From the NCBI GenBank assembly GCA_039881145.1, contig JAYKKI010000009.1, positions 9,922,001-9,986,000 of the forward strand: a stretch of 64,000 bases of DNA, in the 5' to 3' direction. Below the pieces are notes generated by a model that saw only the letters and a list, made by a program, of their open reading frames with translations, searched no databases and was not told where the DNA came from. This DNA is from Druceiella hillmani. Taxonomy: Eukaryota; Arthropoda; Insecta; Lepidoptera; Hepialidae. Positions 25,802 to 40,300 of the stretch are shown in pieces; the first letter of the stretch is position 1; each line of letters starts with the position of its first letter. Made by a program: the position numbers and the translations under genes.

Positions 25802-28800
25802 GTAAGTATGTAAAATTTAAAACTCGCTGTTTTTGAGCACAAATTGCGTATCGCTTATGAAATACTAAACCTTAGACGATTGCCATTTGATTGTTATACC
25901 TGCGTTTACTTAGACCTTATTTCTATTGAATTTCATATCAACAAAAAGTTAGTATAAATAACAGTATTATCTGAGTACAAAACTCGCTTCCTATCAAATA
26001 GATAAACGAACAAACTGAAGTGATGACAAACGTGAAAAGAAATAATGCAGTCGATTTTGAATATTCGATTTTACGGATTTTACTCAACGGCTCTGACAAG
26101 TTACTTTATGTGGATCAACAATGATTTTATTAGTAACTAATTGTGCCTGTGACTTTATTGGCGTGGACTTTTGATACATTATTTCAATTACTGTAGATTT
26201 CACTCTATGTAATTTCATTGAAAAAACGTTTTATATTCAGTGGTTCTGCTATTGTATCATATAAATGCGCTCTATGAAATTGGTTTTGATACTATAACCA
26301 TAGACAGAATGTAATAGAAAATGAAGATGTCGTCTGAAAATATTTATTAGGAACCGACCAAAGCGTAAAATAATTTTATGCTTTCGTACTGGATATTTCA
26401 AGATTTCATTATATTGAATTGCATATTTGGCCTGTATTACGCAAACATTAGGAACTATGAAGCTGGGCATGTGGGCATGCCTCACATAGTAAGATTTTAA
26501 AGACTTCACGAAATACAATACCAACAACATTATTACTTCGGAATCGTTTAATCGGAAATTTATCACGACGAAACTAAAACCAGGGAAGTTTACTGTGTGT
26601 AACCAAATTCAGTAAAAAATATGAAAATGGAAAAAAGCAAAAATTCGAAATTCCCATTATATTTACTTATTTTCATTGATTTTTAAGCCTACTAATTTCA
26701 AATAAATTGTAAATATAAATAAAAAATTAATAATAATACACTATATATTTATTATATTAGTATTATTTTATTACATAGCTCTAATACAGTAATAAACAAA
26801 TATTCACAGGAATCATTGCATACAATATTCAGAATTTTTAAAAAAATACATTTTTACATATATCCTTTGTGAAAAAATTAGAAGACCGCCTGTAATTGTA
26901 TGGAAACGTCTCGTTATTTACGATTATCTCAATAATATTTTGTTTTCATCACAAAAAACTTTAGACGTCACCTTAAATATTAATGAACACCAGACAAATG
27001 TAAAACTCTTCCTTCGGTTTTTTTCTCGATCCAAATTTGACTTCCGACAAATGAGAAAGTCAAGACAATTTCAAATTCTAATGATATTTCTCCAAAATAA
27101 AATCTAATGTGATATTTTAAAGTTCCGGACACCATTCGGCAAGTGCTACAGTTATTTGTTAATTGTTTATTTAACTTTAAGTGATCGTCAAGATTAATCT
27201 AGTCACCTCTGGCATCAAATTAAAAAATACTTTGACGAAATTTTAGACAGAGTCAACATTTCAGAGAACTATGTATATTGAATTTGTTTTATATTTTTTT
27301 AACATGTAACTTTTAACGAGTGGTTTGAAGATATTTTCATTAAGTCACTAAATTCGTTTTTAAAAAAGGTTTTCAAACATAAATTGCTAAGAACGTCCAC
27401 CATTTTTAATGTTTGACTACGATTTAACCACGATTTAAAGGTAAATGAAACATCTTCTATTGTAACTGAGTATATTTAAATAACAGTATCTACCAAAGCA
27501 CAAGAAAGGAAACTCAACAAGCTATATCGAAAGTACTCAATTAAAAGACTTCGAAAAAATTGTGATGCGGTCTTTTAGTATAAAAAAAGCAAACTAATTT
27601 ATTTTCATTACATTTTTTATTTATGTTTATATATAATTTTAAACTTTATGATTCCATTCTTATTATCTTTGTCTATAGAGCGAACTAGCCATACGTTAGA
27701 AGCCAGATCAAATATTTGGAGTATGTATTTTATGTACCGTACATCGAGTGCGTCAAATATTTGGAATATGTATCACTTTCTGTACCAAATCACTTCCCGT
27801 ACTAGAATTGATATAACCAATTTTTTTCTTACATTTAGAGTTTAATTGCATTATAATTTTTAACTTTATAACGATTTTTAACAACTTAATCACTCGATCG
27901 AAATTACAAAGAATTTTATTTTGCTTGTAATGTGTGAGAATAATTGTTTATGTCACTTGGATGGTATATATAGCAGTGGCATTAAAACAGCTAATGGTAA
28001 GACCACTATCATAAACTTATACATGTAATAAGTAGGGATTACCGTCATTGATTAGTGTTTCCATGGGTACATACATGTAAATCAAAATGCATCTTATAAA
28101 TAAAGTGCGTCTTATAAATTACTATGTCATCAGTCATTTTCACGAATGTGAAATGATTTTGATAATTACCAACTTAAACCAACGATGAAATAGAGCAGAA
28201 TTTGTTAACAAAATTAATCTATATTTTATAACTTAAAAGTTCAGAAGCATTGCACTGATTTCAATAAGTAAACGAAAGACTCTTATTGAAATTTCTTTAC
28301 TCGTCATAACATGCATCAAACATATTTACGACATGTATCAAACTAAAATAAAATTCAATGCAAACTAAGTATTAAAACTTTTTTGAAAATTTATACGCAC
28401 TATCCTTAGGAAGAAATATTTAATTATCTTTAAGACAATTTATTTGATTTTAAGTCATGAATTGTAGCGAAAAAAAAATTACAAATAATATTACAAAGTA
28501 ACTAATCATTTATTTTCTAAATTAGAATCACAAAAATAAAGTAAGTGAAAATGATTGTAAATAATAATAAAACATAGGGCACCACACAAAACACAAATTT
28601 CAAAGTTCAAGATCAAAGGTAATGCCTTTATTGTCATTGAAGGAATCAATATTCAAACACTTTTGACCAAGTTGATCATTGGGTCAACGAAACGGATTAA
28701 AGCAAATGTTTATAATCCCTTAGATGCACTATTGAATTGTTCGTGCCAACTCAACGACCGTCTCTACTACTGACACAATAAAACGTATGACAGAACTTTC

Positions 28801-31514
28801 TACTAGGCTCGTATTATTAAGGTTTCGAACAGATGCAATAGATGGCATCGGCAGTATGAGGGCGATATGAATTTTGTATTTTCGTGAACTGTGATACGCC
28901 TTCAGCATAAATTCACTTCTGTAAATATTATTGACTCACGTTTGACGCTAGAAGCAAATATTATCAATAATATTATTTCGTTAAAGTTCACAAGATTCAA
29001 GAGATTTTCCTTTTATGAAATTTATTTTTACATAGTTAAATGAGAATATCTAATGCTCTGTATTGTCTACGAATAATAAGGACAATATCACGTTAGTATT
29101 TAGTAGCAAGTTAAGGGAAAGTACATGATTTTCTGTTATATTAATTTTTAAGTCGTGTAATTAGATAAACAGTGATTTGTTAGTAATGTATAGAAATAGA
29201 TTTCATGAAAGTTTTTCGCAATATGTAAGTTTTTCCATTATGTGTCTTTTTTCCCAATCGTTTAATTTTAATTAAAAAAATGAGCTGATATCCCCTTTTT
29301 CACTTGGTATTTTATTATTGAATAAAATATGTTGTTTTAGTTTTTCATATACAAATCACTTAATTAGAATTATGCAAGCGACGAATCCAAAAGTTTAGTC
29401 ACTTTAAATCGCTGAAAATATTTGACTGGTGAGAAATGAAAACAGAACTATTTATATTTTAATGGTTTATACCTGTCCAAATAATTATTACTAATTTTCA
29501 CACCAACAGTCACAACCCAATCCTCCCTTGATATAGCATGAGCATAGTGTGTTTAACAAAGAACATAAGAAAGAACGTTTATTATTGACTCTGGTGATTG
29601 TGTGCATATAACTGAGCATATGTGAAGCACATTTTTACAAAAAAATTATTTTTTTCTGCAAAATCGCAACTTGGAAATCGCTTCTTTGAAATTAATGAGA
29701 ATTGTCACACAGCTTGGTAACATTTTCTACTTAGTTTGATGCATAGAACCCTTTGTCCGAACAATTGATATGTTCTTTATTATAACATAACATGTATATC
29801 GTTTAATATCTCAATGCAAATTTGATGAAGTACAAATTTAACTTCATGTTTATATATTATGACAGATTATACGTGTTGAATAAAAAAAAGCAAGTTTGAA
29901 AAAACGAAATACGATTAAACTTTTCAAGTTATTTTTTACCTCATGGAGATAACAAAATTAGTGGGCTGTTTACTAACATAACAATTTCATTAGAACCTCG
30001 ACGATATACAGATGTTAGACTACAATGACGACTTTCATAATACTTTAATTTGCTTCTTTTGTTCCAAAGGGAATATTTTATAAGTTATCCCAAGGCAGAT
30101 ATTGCTCCGGGCGAGCGGGTTGGGAAATTTTTTTTCATATAATAATTTTCTAGATAGAATTCAGAATTAAAATTGAAACAAAAACGATTTAATAACGATG
30201 TTTTATGAGGTTACCACCTTCAAATCCATAGTTGATATTTTATTTTAAAAGGTGAGTTTTAATACAGCCTAATATTCCAGACATTAAAAATAAGCAGATG
30301 CACAGGACAGTGCAGCTTATAACAATATAAATTTAGGAGGACCATAAATGTATCTCCTTACCAACTAGTTGGTCTATGCATAATGGTTAGACTAAAAGAG
30401 TTATAAATTTTATCAGTACGGACACAAATGCAATACAAAGACCTTAAAAGAAATGTTTTAGCCCTAATTATAATTTAATGGAGGTATATTAAATTTCATT
30501 ATATCAATATTAAGTTGAAACTAGAAATTATTCTAACTTTATATTTGGTCTCAGTTGGATATAATGATAACCTGCCCTAATTCTTAATATATATTAATAA
30601 AAAGAAAGTGTCAGTTCATTATGAAAAATTATTTAATTTTGTTATAGAATAAATTAAAAAGATTTTTAGTTATTCAATACGTCCTTCTCACAAGAATATC
30701 GTAGTTATGAGTAATATTATTAGTAACATAATCAATATTAGCTGATAAGAGAATGCTGGAAAAACAGAGCGGCACATGTACATTGTGAAAATAAACATAA
30801 TTATCATCTTTAACAGAGTCAAATATTCAATTAACTGCCATATAATTTAAAAATACTTGTACTAATTTGAAACTTCTATAAACTTTGTTAGGAAGTATCC
30901 ACTGAGAATTCCTAAAATTATTTCAATAGTTGAATAAGTATAAAGAAAAATTACAAAAATTGCATCTAACTTTGTAATGAAAATTAACAGACTTGGAATG
31001 ATCGTGTTCCTGTATATTATATGAGTTTCTTATATTAGTCAATGAAATTACAGGCTATTCCATTATTAAGAAAGCAAAGAAACAGGCGAATTGGTCAAAG
31101 GTGTGACAATAAAGTCATTGTAAAACTAGAATTGAAATTATTATCCAATCGGCTTCCGATGAAATTAGAGAAATCACCTATAAAAATTAAGAGTCAAATA
31201 ACAATTTTGTTGTTTGCTTTTGAAGGATTTTGGGAAATAGTAAAGTATTAAGTAGCTCGTACATATGTTCAATTATGAAATGTTTCATATAAGTTTAAAA
31301 TAATATACGAGTGTCGAATATATTTAAGGTGCATACTTATCGCAATTTTTTTTTAATAAAAGCGAGAAAGAAATGTTCTGCCCAGAAATCACACTCTGTT
31401 GCTGCGACACATTATAATGATGAAAATAAAAGAGAATTTTTAAAATTGAAACCAAATTTAGTATCAGATGTCTGTTTTAACCTTGTTAGGCAATGAATAA
31501 ATATAAAAAATGTC
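25802..31514. other. AT-rich non-coding stretch
   Basis: No gene recognised in 5.7 kb. An imperfect ~50-bp duplication lies near 27705-27790 (CAAATATTTGGA twice). A less AT-rich patch at 28570-28920 has no long frame and no repeat family I can name. Frames at 26249-26566, 27648-27845, 31042-31251 and 31311-31496 are unrecognised and of chance length. Confidence 0.6.
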
Positions 31515-32040
31515 GAGTATGAAAAAATCTTTACAAAAGAAATATTAAGTATTAATTCAACAATTTTACGTCATAAAATCAAGACCAGAGTGACAGAACC
31601 AGAGTGGTAGTAGTAGGTTTGGTATTTAAAAAAATACTCCATAAATAAAAGCACAACCTGCATTTGGTTATTGAACAATATCCGTACTCAAGTTTGAATT
31701 TAATTTACAATGTCGTCTCTTCTAATTTACTACAGTATAAATCTTAATGGGTCTGCAAACTTAGAATGTGGAATACGGAGTATGAAAATAACTTTATGAT
31801 ATAAATAATAAGTTATGTGCAATGTTATAAAATCAAAACTACAGTGACAGTACCGTTGTGGTATTTTATTTTATTAAAGCAACTGTGTACGTTTTCACAA
31901 ATAAAAGTACATATCTGTATTATTGAATAATATCAGTACTGAAGTTGATATTTAATTTACAATATCTTGTTATTCCTGCTGCGCTTTTGAAATCTTATCT
32001 TGGGTGTCGATCTTAATGGATGTGCAAACATGAGTGGTAG
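31515..32040 (+). repeat. Diverged 263-bp tandem duplication
   Basis: Unit A (31515-31777) and unit B (31778 to about 32040) share in the same order GAGTATGAAAA, AAAATCA...CAGTGACAG or GAGTGACAG, AAATAAAAG, ATTGAA-AATATC-GTACT-AAGTTTGA, TTTAATTTACAAT and ATCTTAATGG-TGTGCAAAC, with many substitutions and small indels between them. This is an old local duplication with no coding frame. It may be two units of a minisatellite or a partly lost repeat array. I found no third unit on either side. Confidence 0.75.
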
Positions 32041-33622
32041 TTGTTTTTGTAGAAATCCTTATAACGATAGTATTACTGATTACGTGATCTGACAATTAGG
32101 TCTTGGCGTTGTACTTTGCTACATATTTGGTTTCAAGTGTCGTTTTCACAAGAGCAAGTCATATCGAATAAGTGCAAAATGTCTGATAATGATAAATTAT
32201 AACTTACGTCGTCTTGGTGATATTCTTTCAGGTGGGAAAACGAAACAATGGAGCTGATATTATTTACGACGTAATGTAAATCTGACTCGTGAACGTCGAA
32301 TCACTATTTTCCAATTGTTATCACGTCAGTACTGCAACATCAATAATTCTGATTTTTTTCACTCTTGGGTAATTTCCAAAAACGTTTCTTTTATTTATTT
32401 ACTATCTGGTATTGTTTTATTTCACTCATGTTTAAATTCATTCATATATATTCATTTCTAATAAATACTTACTTTTTACGCATTTGTAAGAAACAATTTT
32501 ATGTGTTTCATCTCCATAATTAACTATAAAAAGCACGGTACATACATATCGCAAGAAAAATATGTTAATTTGCTAATATAAATGTAATTGCAAAAAAATA
32601 TTCGTGGAAAAATGATTATCCAAAGATGGCAAAAGATTATCGTAATCGTATTTTATAATCACACTTTATTTTTAATTTGTATTAAACGATCGGAAAAAAA
32701 TTATATAACCTTGGTTAATACTTACCAACACGGATGTTAATTATATGCAAAAATATTAAAATTAAGACACATTCACTTTCATTGCTAACTTTGCAAAGGA
32801 CTAATTGTAAAACCTTACAGAGTTATTCTTCCGAGACTGACATTTTCACATAAGAAATATATTGTTGAAGTTTTTGTTTAAACGACAATATTCCAAAATA
32901 AAATATATAATGAATGAAAGGCTCTAAAAGTATATAAGTGTTAACATTATTTTTTAAACAATATTAGCTCGGCGTCGTGGATACATAGGTCACAATAAGG
33001 GTAACAGGTATAAGTTTGTGGCAAGATATAACAATTTGTAATCACACTGCTATGCATACCAACCAAGTGTTATAAAAAATATTTTCACAAATTACAAACG
33101 AATTATACTGCATCATATTGTCTATCAGGTGATTAAACTCTTTAACACCGTGATAAAATGGGGAATTCCAATGTAAATCGGTTCTAACTACAGATATTAC
33201 AAAATAGTAATACATATTTAAATACAGAAAGTAATTAGACACACAGAGTGAAAGATTTTTTTTGAACAGGACTCAAAATAAATACTCCAAGCTATTGAGA
33301 TGGTTTCTAATCCATCGTAGAACTAAAGACACAGAATATAAAAACGGAATGGAAAAATGTTTAAAAAATATATAAAAAAATAAGAATTGTAATGCAAATA
33401 AATTCAGTTCGCTAATTTTTGGTACCAAAAGACCGCATTAGATATTTTCCAAACTCTTTTAAATTAGAGCTACCGATATAGCATGCTGAGTTTTCTTTTC
33501 TGCGATTTGGTTTTCGTATGTCAGGCTCTAAATGGGTAAACTAGCAATGAAAGTATAGTAAATTTATGTCGTAATAACAATTAATAATTACAAATAATTA
33601 AAATTAATTTTTCAGGTAAAAT

Positions 33623-33654
33623 ATTAAATAAAATTAACATTAATTTTATTTAAT
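33623..33654. repeat. A/T-only hairpin, 14-bp arms
   Basis: ATTAAATAAAATTA at 33623-33636 and its exact reverse complement at 33641-33654 with a 4-base loop, inside about 100 bp of nearly pure A/T (33568-33668). It may be chance in such composition. Confidence 0.6.
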
Positions 33655-36600
33655 TACAAAATAATTAGTAAAGTTTAATGAAGGGGCAAAAAATATTTTT
33701 GATTTTAAAATAATTAACTTAAAAAATTTAAGAATCCAGGAAGTTCATTATCACATTTAGCGAATAGTATGTATTTCTAGTTTTATTTGAACGGTTTCAA
33801 TTATTTGAACATGAACCAATTCAAACGTTTTTTTTTAAATCAATGCATTGGCAAAAGCCACTTTTCTCGCAAGCACTCGGAAAAATGTCAGCAAGGTCCT
33901 AAAACCAGAGACATACTAATATAAAATTAGTTTACTTGTTTATATTTACTTTTTCACATGTAATCCAAAAATACACTTAATAAAGAATCTATTAATTATC
34001 TTTTCGAGTTTGTTTACTATCATAAAAATTGCATCGAAAAAATAATGAAATATAATTTCGTTTAATGTCACGAGTTAAACTTCAACATGTACACATCATC
34101 TGAAAATGCATATGATAATATTCCAGCTGAACTTTATTACTCATATGAATTAATAGGAAATCATATATTTAAATGCAAATTTTAGTTATTCACTTGTATT
34201 CTATTACTAATTTTTAAGTGTTTCATTGCAGTAGTTTTTCCAAACAGTATGGCTTCATCCGCTGCATGAAGGATGTATTAGAGGCTGGAGTAAAATTCAG
34301 TTGATTTTCAAATTCATCGACTTCTCATTATCATCGTAAATTGCATCCAGACAAATCATACCACTTGTTACAAAAAGATGAATTTGATACCATTACTTTT
34401 TATTCACAACTTACAACTTTTAAACTGCGAATAATCGTCAGGAATATGAAACTATTCGCAGGTTTACACCGTCAGACTTTTGCTTGCTTACAAATGTTTA
34501 CTTTGCTTTTTACTACGCGAATGGGTTAACTTTTTTTTTCATTTTTATAACTAATCCAACAAGCAATTATAATTTAAAAACAAAAAAAGAAGTGTTTATT
34601 GTTTATATGGTCATTTTTTTTTACTTTTTGGAGATATCAGATTTAAATTTTCTTAGTGTGTCTTCGTATATATGTCATTTGGTCTCCTAATTATAGAGAA
34701 ATTTTAAAATACTTATCCTATTATGCCCTTTTATATATCACAGCCTACAGCTCAATTGTTATAAGACGCAAAAAAAAGAAGGACTGGCAAATAGAATATT
34801 ACTAAGAATTTTTGTAGTTGACGATATGATAGCACTTTACCCTAATACATTTTTTATAAATTACAAATTACGTTTGATAAATTATAAAGCGTGAAACTAG
34901 CAATGTACGCGTTGTAATGAAAAGGAAGCTGTATAATGAAGCTGGAATATGGTGAAAAGTTATTTCGACTTTAATTTTATATAAATATTGTAATTAACAT
35001 TTTCTTTCCAGAGTAAAAATTCACATCTTTTATTTAAACCCATATTTTGTTTCATATATTCAATTTCAGCTGATGCATTTTTAATTTTTTTGTAATTAAA
35101 ATAATTTTAATTTTATTTGTGACTTTTCGCGTCCTTTCAATAATTGCATATATTAACATCGTTGTCTTATTATATCTCTCAATTTATGTATTATTATCTG
35201 TGTGTAATATTAGTTCATCTGAATATAGAAGAACAAATAAACAATGGTGCTTTATACTGGGCTAATTGGAAGTCGTTAAGACGCAAAAGACATTTTTTTA
35301 ATTCATATATAACTTTTATGCTTCCCGAATTATACTACGCCTTTTTCAATGAAAATGTGTTTAAGATAGCATTCATAATTATCAGAATTACTCTCTTTAT
35401 TGTCGACTTCAAAAGCCAGAAGCTCACTTTATGAAATATATTTGGTCATTAACCATTACCCCCTATTTAAACAAAATTTAACAATAAATATTGTGTATAA
35501 TTATTTAGGTGTTGCTTTATAAAATTGACGCAGGAATAACAGCACTTTAAAATAATATAATACATAAGCACCATCAAAGCTGTTAATAGATGTGTCATTT
35601 AACTAATACATTTTTACATAAGTAAGATTAAATGACAAATATGTATTCAAAGTTATCCATGGAGGAACTGTTACGGTGAGTTAATTATCTGCTTGCGTTA
35701 GGATTATTTTTATAATGGTCATAAAATTAACACTATCAAACTAATAAAAAGCCAAGGGCAAGTTTATTTTATGTACTTTGTATTTCCGATGTACAATTAT
35801 GTTGCTGGTGGCTAATAAATGTAATATTTTTTAAATTCAAAACTTGCATAAAATATGCAAAAAGGCTAAACGATAAATTGACAAAGTTATTTAAGTATAT
35901 AATAGCATATTACGCAGCACTGAAATATGACTTTATCGCCCTCGGTTAAGACTGTACCTTAGAGTTTATCTTATAAAACTTTCTTCTCTGAGTGCATAGT
36001 AGCCTTTTATTACCATGTATATGATATAACCTTGCGGAGAAACGTGATTATGAAATTCACAAATAATTGAAAAAAAACTTTATCAGATTTCGTAAAAACA
36101 TGATTCAGATTTCGAAGCGAAACCTCAACACATATAGCTAGATCCTGAGTTTTTTTACGTTAAAATATATTCGTAAATAAACTCTACTGGTACACCAAGT
36201 AAGGTGTATCATAAAAACAATAGTGAAATTCTCGCAACAGAAGCAAAAGGACGACACGTGTTTTTCAAAATTATGTTTATTGATTTTTGCGTAAATTTGT
36301 AACGACTGCAAGGTCATATTACATTAATTTATTTAAAAAATAACACAGGAGAATATGAATTACTGAAACTATTACGTTTTTAAATATAAAAAAGTTTGAG
36401 ATAAAATGTTCGGGTTTCGAAAATATCGACTTCCATCCAAATTAATCAGACTTAGGACCCTGTACTTTTATTTATCGAAATTAAGACAACATATCCAGAG
36501 AACCGAAACGTAATATTAATAAGGAGACTTCTGTAGATGAGATTTTGAAGTCTCTGAAGATTTTGAAGAAGATTTGAAGTAAAATATTTTTTCTGCAAGG

Positions 36601-37019
36601 AATAAAACCGTGAGAAACTATTCCAACATATATTAAATTAGAAGGATACCTAAAAAAATATTACTGAGAGTCAATTACTCAAAGGATCCACATACGTACA
36701 CGCATGTGTTTGTGTAGGCGTTAGAAGCAGAAGCTGATTGTGTTTGTTTAGTTTGTTAATTCCTCTGCATATATATGTATATTATAAACACGTACGCACA
36801 GCTACATACAAATCCACAAACGAGTGTTATTCAAATTTTTCTAAACGTGGTTGCTCTTGCTGCAAAGCTTATATTTTTTTAGAAATTAACTTCTTACTAC
36901 TTCTTTAATATAAGCTGGCCATAAAATAAATAAACCTCTACCTAAAGAGCAAACGTTGGTTGGATTTTATTACGGATTTAATTTCATCGAAATGAAACTC
37001 ATTTTTAATAGCGTTAACA

Positions 37020-37260
37020 TTTCCTATCTGGATTCAACCTGCTCGCCTCTCGATATGAAATATTTATATAATTATACGTTACGCTCGAGAATATCTGGTT
37101 CATTTGAAAGATTAATTCACATTCAATGACTCAACTTTGATCGCGTTTCAGTTCACCTTCATTAAAGTGGCGGCTAAAAGAATGGCTGCCCATTCTAATT
37201 AATTCATTATTTTCTATGAAGTCACACTTCATTCACTTTTATGAGACATGTCTTCGAAGC
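37020..37260. promoter_or_regulatory. Candidate conserved non-coding island
   Basis: About 240 bp of high-complexity sequence including TTAAAGTGGCGGCTAAAAGA, TCTAATTAATTCATT (homeodomain-type TAATTA) and paired TTCATTCA words. There is no open frame and no repeat signature. In AT-rich insect DNA such islands are often enhancers. This is inference from texture only. Confidence 0.22.
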
Positions 37261-38840
37261 GACTTCCTTTGATGAATGTTGCATTATAATATAATAACAA
37301 CCGAAGCAGAATGACCCTTTTTTTCTTTTTAATAATTTTTCATTAAGGATGTATGAAAAAATAAGACATCGTCTTAAACATAAAAACACCTTAATTTACA
37401 ATCACTATTATTTCACTGTTCACTGAGATACCCATTGATATAATGCCTTTAATTTTGGTAACGGCTTATATAAATTATGGAAAATCTAGAGTAGTGAAGT
37501 TTCTCTCACTGACCACATTAAACACTTTTTAAGTTTAATAAACTTGTTCAGTAGGAGTTTAACTCGCACCACGAGGATTCCGTAAACATTAGGTACTTAT
37601 CAATATTGCGGCGTACACTGTAATTCTGTAACATTATTTACAAACCTTAATATTATTTCTCACCATGTAAATATATAAATATATTGACTTGTATATATTT
37701 CAAAGACTTCATAAACACACAATACGTAGTTATTTTTGCACCTGTTTTAAGATATATATAAGTATAGAGATTCTCTGATGTATGTTCACTACTATATGTC
37801 ATAAGTTTGTCCATATATTACTCGTAAAGGAGTGGAGTATTGGAGGCTTTTTAACTGTCTGTATGATTTTTCTTTTAATATTTTTATATTTATTACCGTT
37901 GCAAATACTTTCCTTATGTTTGAAAATAGCGGTTTAACTAAAAAGGGGCAGGACACGTAACTCTAAAAAAAATTATCACTTTAAAACTTATTGTAGATTT
38001 AATGTAAACGCATTAAAAATTTATGACAAACTGCAATATTTTAGAAAGACCTGTTCAACAATATCCTACAAAATTCGGTACGCAAATAAAAAATTGGTCC
38101 ATTTTTATATGTAGTGGAGGTACATCACAAAGATTTTGTTTCAAAGACTTTATTTCGTAGTTCTATATGCGCTATAAATTTGCAAAACCATGCCAAAAAT
38201 GGCCTTTCTGCACTAAGAGTCTGAGTAAAACAACTGTGACCTACAGCCGAACATAAAGGAACTCGGAGTATTCCCAGTTTGGCTACAAAATCTCTAATAA
38301 AAAAACAAGTACTTTTTATCAAGGATTCGAAGGGAAATTCGTTATAAAAATTAAGAATAAACTTACTGTGTGGACGACTGCTGTACTCGTATATATCACG
38401 ACAAAATATTTATTTTACTCTAGTTCACATCTTATTTTAGGTTTAAGGAAAAAATTGCGCTATTTTATTAATTTAACGAACAATAAATTTATATAACAAC
38501 AAGACTGTGTTTTAACAGAATAGTCTTAAATTAATTAATGACTAGATTTAAAAAAAATATTAGTTATTTGCTCTATACGTCCATAACATAAATGCCATGC
38601 GTATAAAATTAAAAAGAAATTTATTAGATAAACGGTGATTAGGCTCATTTATAATGGTAATAAATGGACCAATAAGTGTTATCTGCCAAAAATATTTCCT
38701 GTCGCCCTAACCTATAATTTTAACCAATAGAATAAATCAATATTAAAATCTTTAGTAATTATAAGTTTTGGGGAAAATTATTATTAAACCTCGTTTTTCA
38801 CATGTATAACTTATACCGTTTCCTTTAGTTAAAATAACGT

Positions 38841-38843
<3 letters not shown>

Positions 38844-38926
<83 letters not shown>
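38844..38926. repeat. (TA)n microsatellite, 83 bp
   Basis: TA dinucleotides with one ACACACA interruption at 38889-38895. In the once-seen part of the window, so there is no second copy to compare. Confidence 0.96.
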
Positions 38927-38931
<5 letters not shown>

Positions 38932-40300
38932 TATTGAACTTGAAAATTCACTTTCAAAATTCAGACTATAATATATAGCGTAAGTGTTATTAGCAGCAAT
39001 AACCATTCGAGTTTAGAAGACTTATCAAGTTTGACATATAAAAGTGCAATGAATAATTTGACCGTAAAACTTCACAGACTTAGTAATGAACTAGACGTTA
39101 ACTGGTAAAACCTCTTCGAAGATGACCATACGTACGTAGTGTACGTTGATTTACTCTGTACGTACCTGAATATAGTATTATACAAGAAAGTATTTCTCTA
39201 GTTGCCTTTGAAGTAGTTATATAATATCATCCAGGAAGTTGTTCTCTATTTAACAGTTCATTAAGTAAGTAGCGCACGATGGATAAATATCGAATCAATC
39301 GGACTTCCGCCCACTCATATTCAAGCTCTGATTGTGTAGTGTTGCGATAATAAATAAAGTCGCTTATTTGTAATTACATTAAATGACCAGTTGATCATAA
39401 AATATTGCTAATTATCGAAAAAATCACCGTGAATTCGATTTGAATATTAGTAATTAATTCTTAACACAAATTACGTAGATTTGTTGATTTCTTGCATCTT
39501 CCCTTTCTGACAGTTTCTTTTATTATTCCGTAGTTAATAGGCAAAAGGCCTATACAGAGTCTGGTAAATAACACTGAGTTTACAGTGACAAAAAGTTTTT
39601 TCCACTTAGTATCAATTGAACGATGAATTTCGTGGAGTATACTTAGGTTAGATTCGTCTATTGTGTGATAATATGCAAATATTATTCACCTTCAATCGAA
39701 ATCAGACTTAAATAAACAAAATCTATTTGATAAGTATTGCACTTGAATTAATAAATTAATAGAAATTGACGGAAGTAATTTTGAAATAGCCACATAACCA
39801 AGTTATCAGAAGCAGTGAACAATAATGTGAATATTTACAAATAGTAGAAATACTCAATGTTGATAATTTTTTAAAATGTTTGTGTTTATCTAAATGTGCA
39901 CGGAACCTTTATAGCGCAAGCTTTACTCATAATTGACAAGTTTATTATGATTTGACAAGGATATTAAATGAAAACATAAAATTATTTTCTTAATTCACTT
40001 TCAATTTGTCAGATAGTATATTTCTTTGTACCCCTGTACATAATGTCCAAACCTAAATTAATATTCGAGGAGCAAAATTGTAAAAAAGTCAGTTGAAACT
40101 GATATTTGCAACAATTTAATGATGGCTAAACTATAAATTATTCAATGGTAGTGCATACCTAGAAAAGTTTTAGAATGTAATTTCAGTATTCATATGATTG
40201 TCACGGAAAATTTATAAAAATATCAAGGAAAAGACGCACGCATTTTTGAATTTGAAATTTCCGTAGTAAAGTTAATTATGTGCGAACTCTATAATAAATA
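38927..40300. other. AT-rich non-coding stretch
   Basis: No gene recognised. A patch with repeated GTACGT words lies at 39120-39170. A less AT-rich patch at 39270-39360 ends in AATAAATAAAG; it could be the edge of an old element but I cannot name it. Confidence 0.6.

Larger units (their letters stand above)
32041..38843. other. AT-rich non-coding stretch
   Basis: No gene recognised in 6.8 kb. Near 32150-32340 is a less AT-rich patch containing TATTCTTTCAGGTGGGAAAA, which resembles a splice acceptor but has no convincing exon after it. An A/T-only patch with a perfect 14-bp-arm hairpin lies at 33623-33654. A GC-elevated island lies at 37020-37260. Frames at 34341-34690, 35144-35434 and 38125-38322 are unrecognised. 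Confidence 0.6.

Noticed and set aside
32210..32290. Splice acceptor and exon suggested by TATTCTTTCAGGTGGGAAAA
   Set aside because: No frame of useful length or recognisable protein follows. Pyrimidine-AG words are frequent in this composition.
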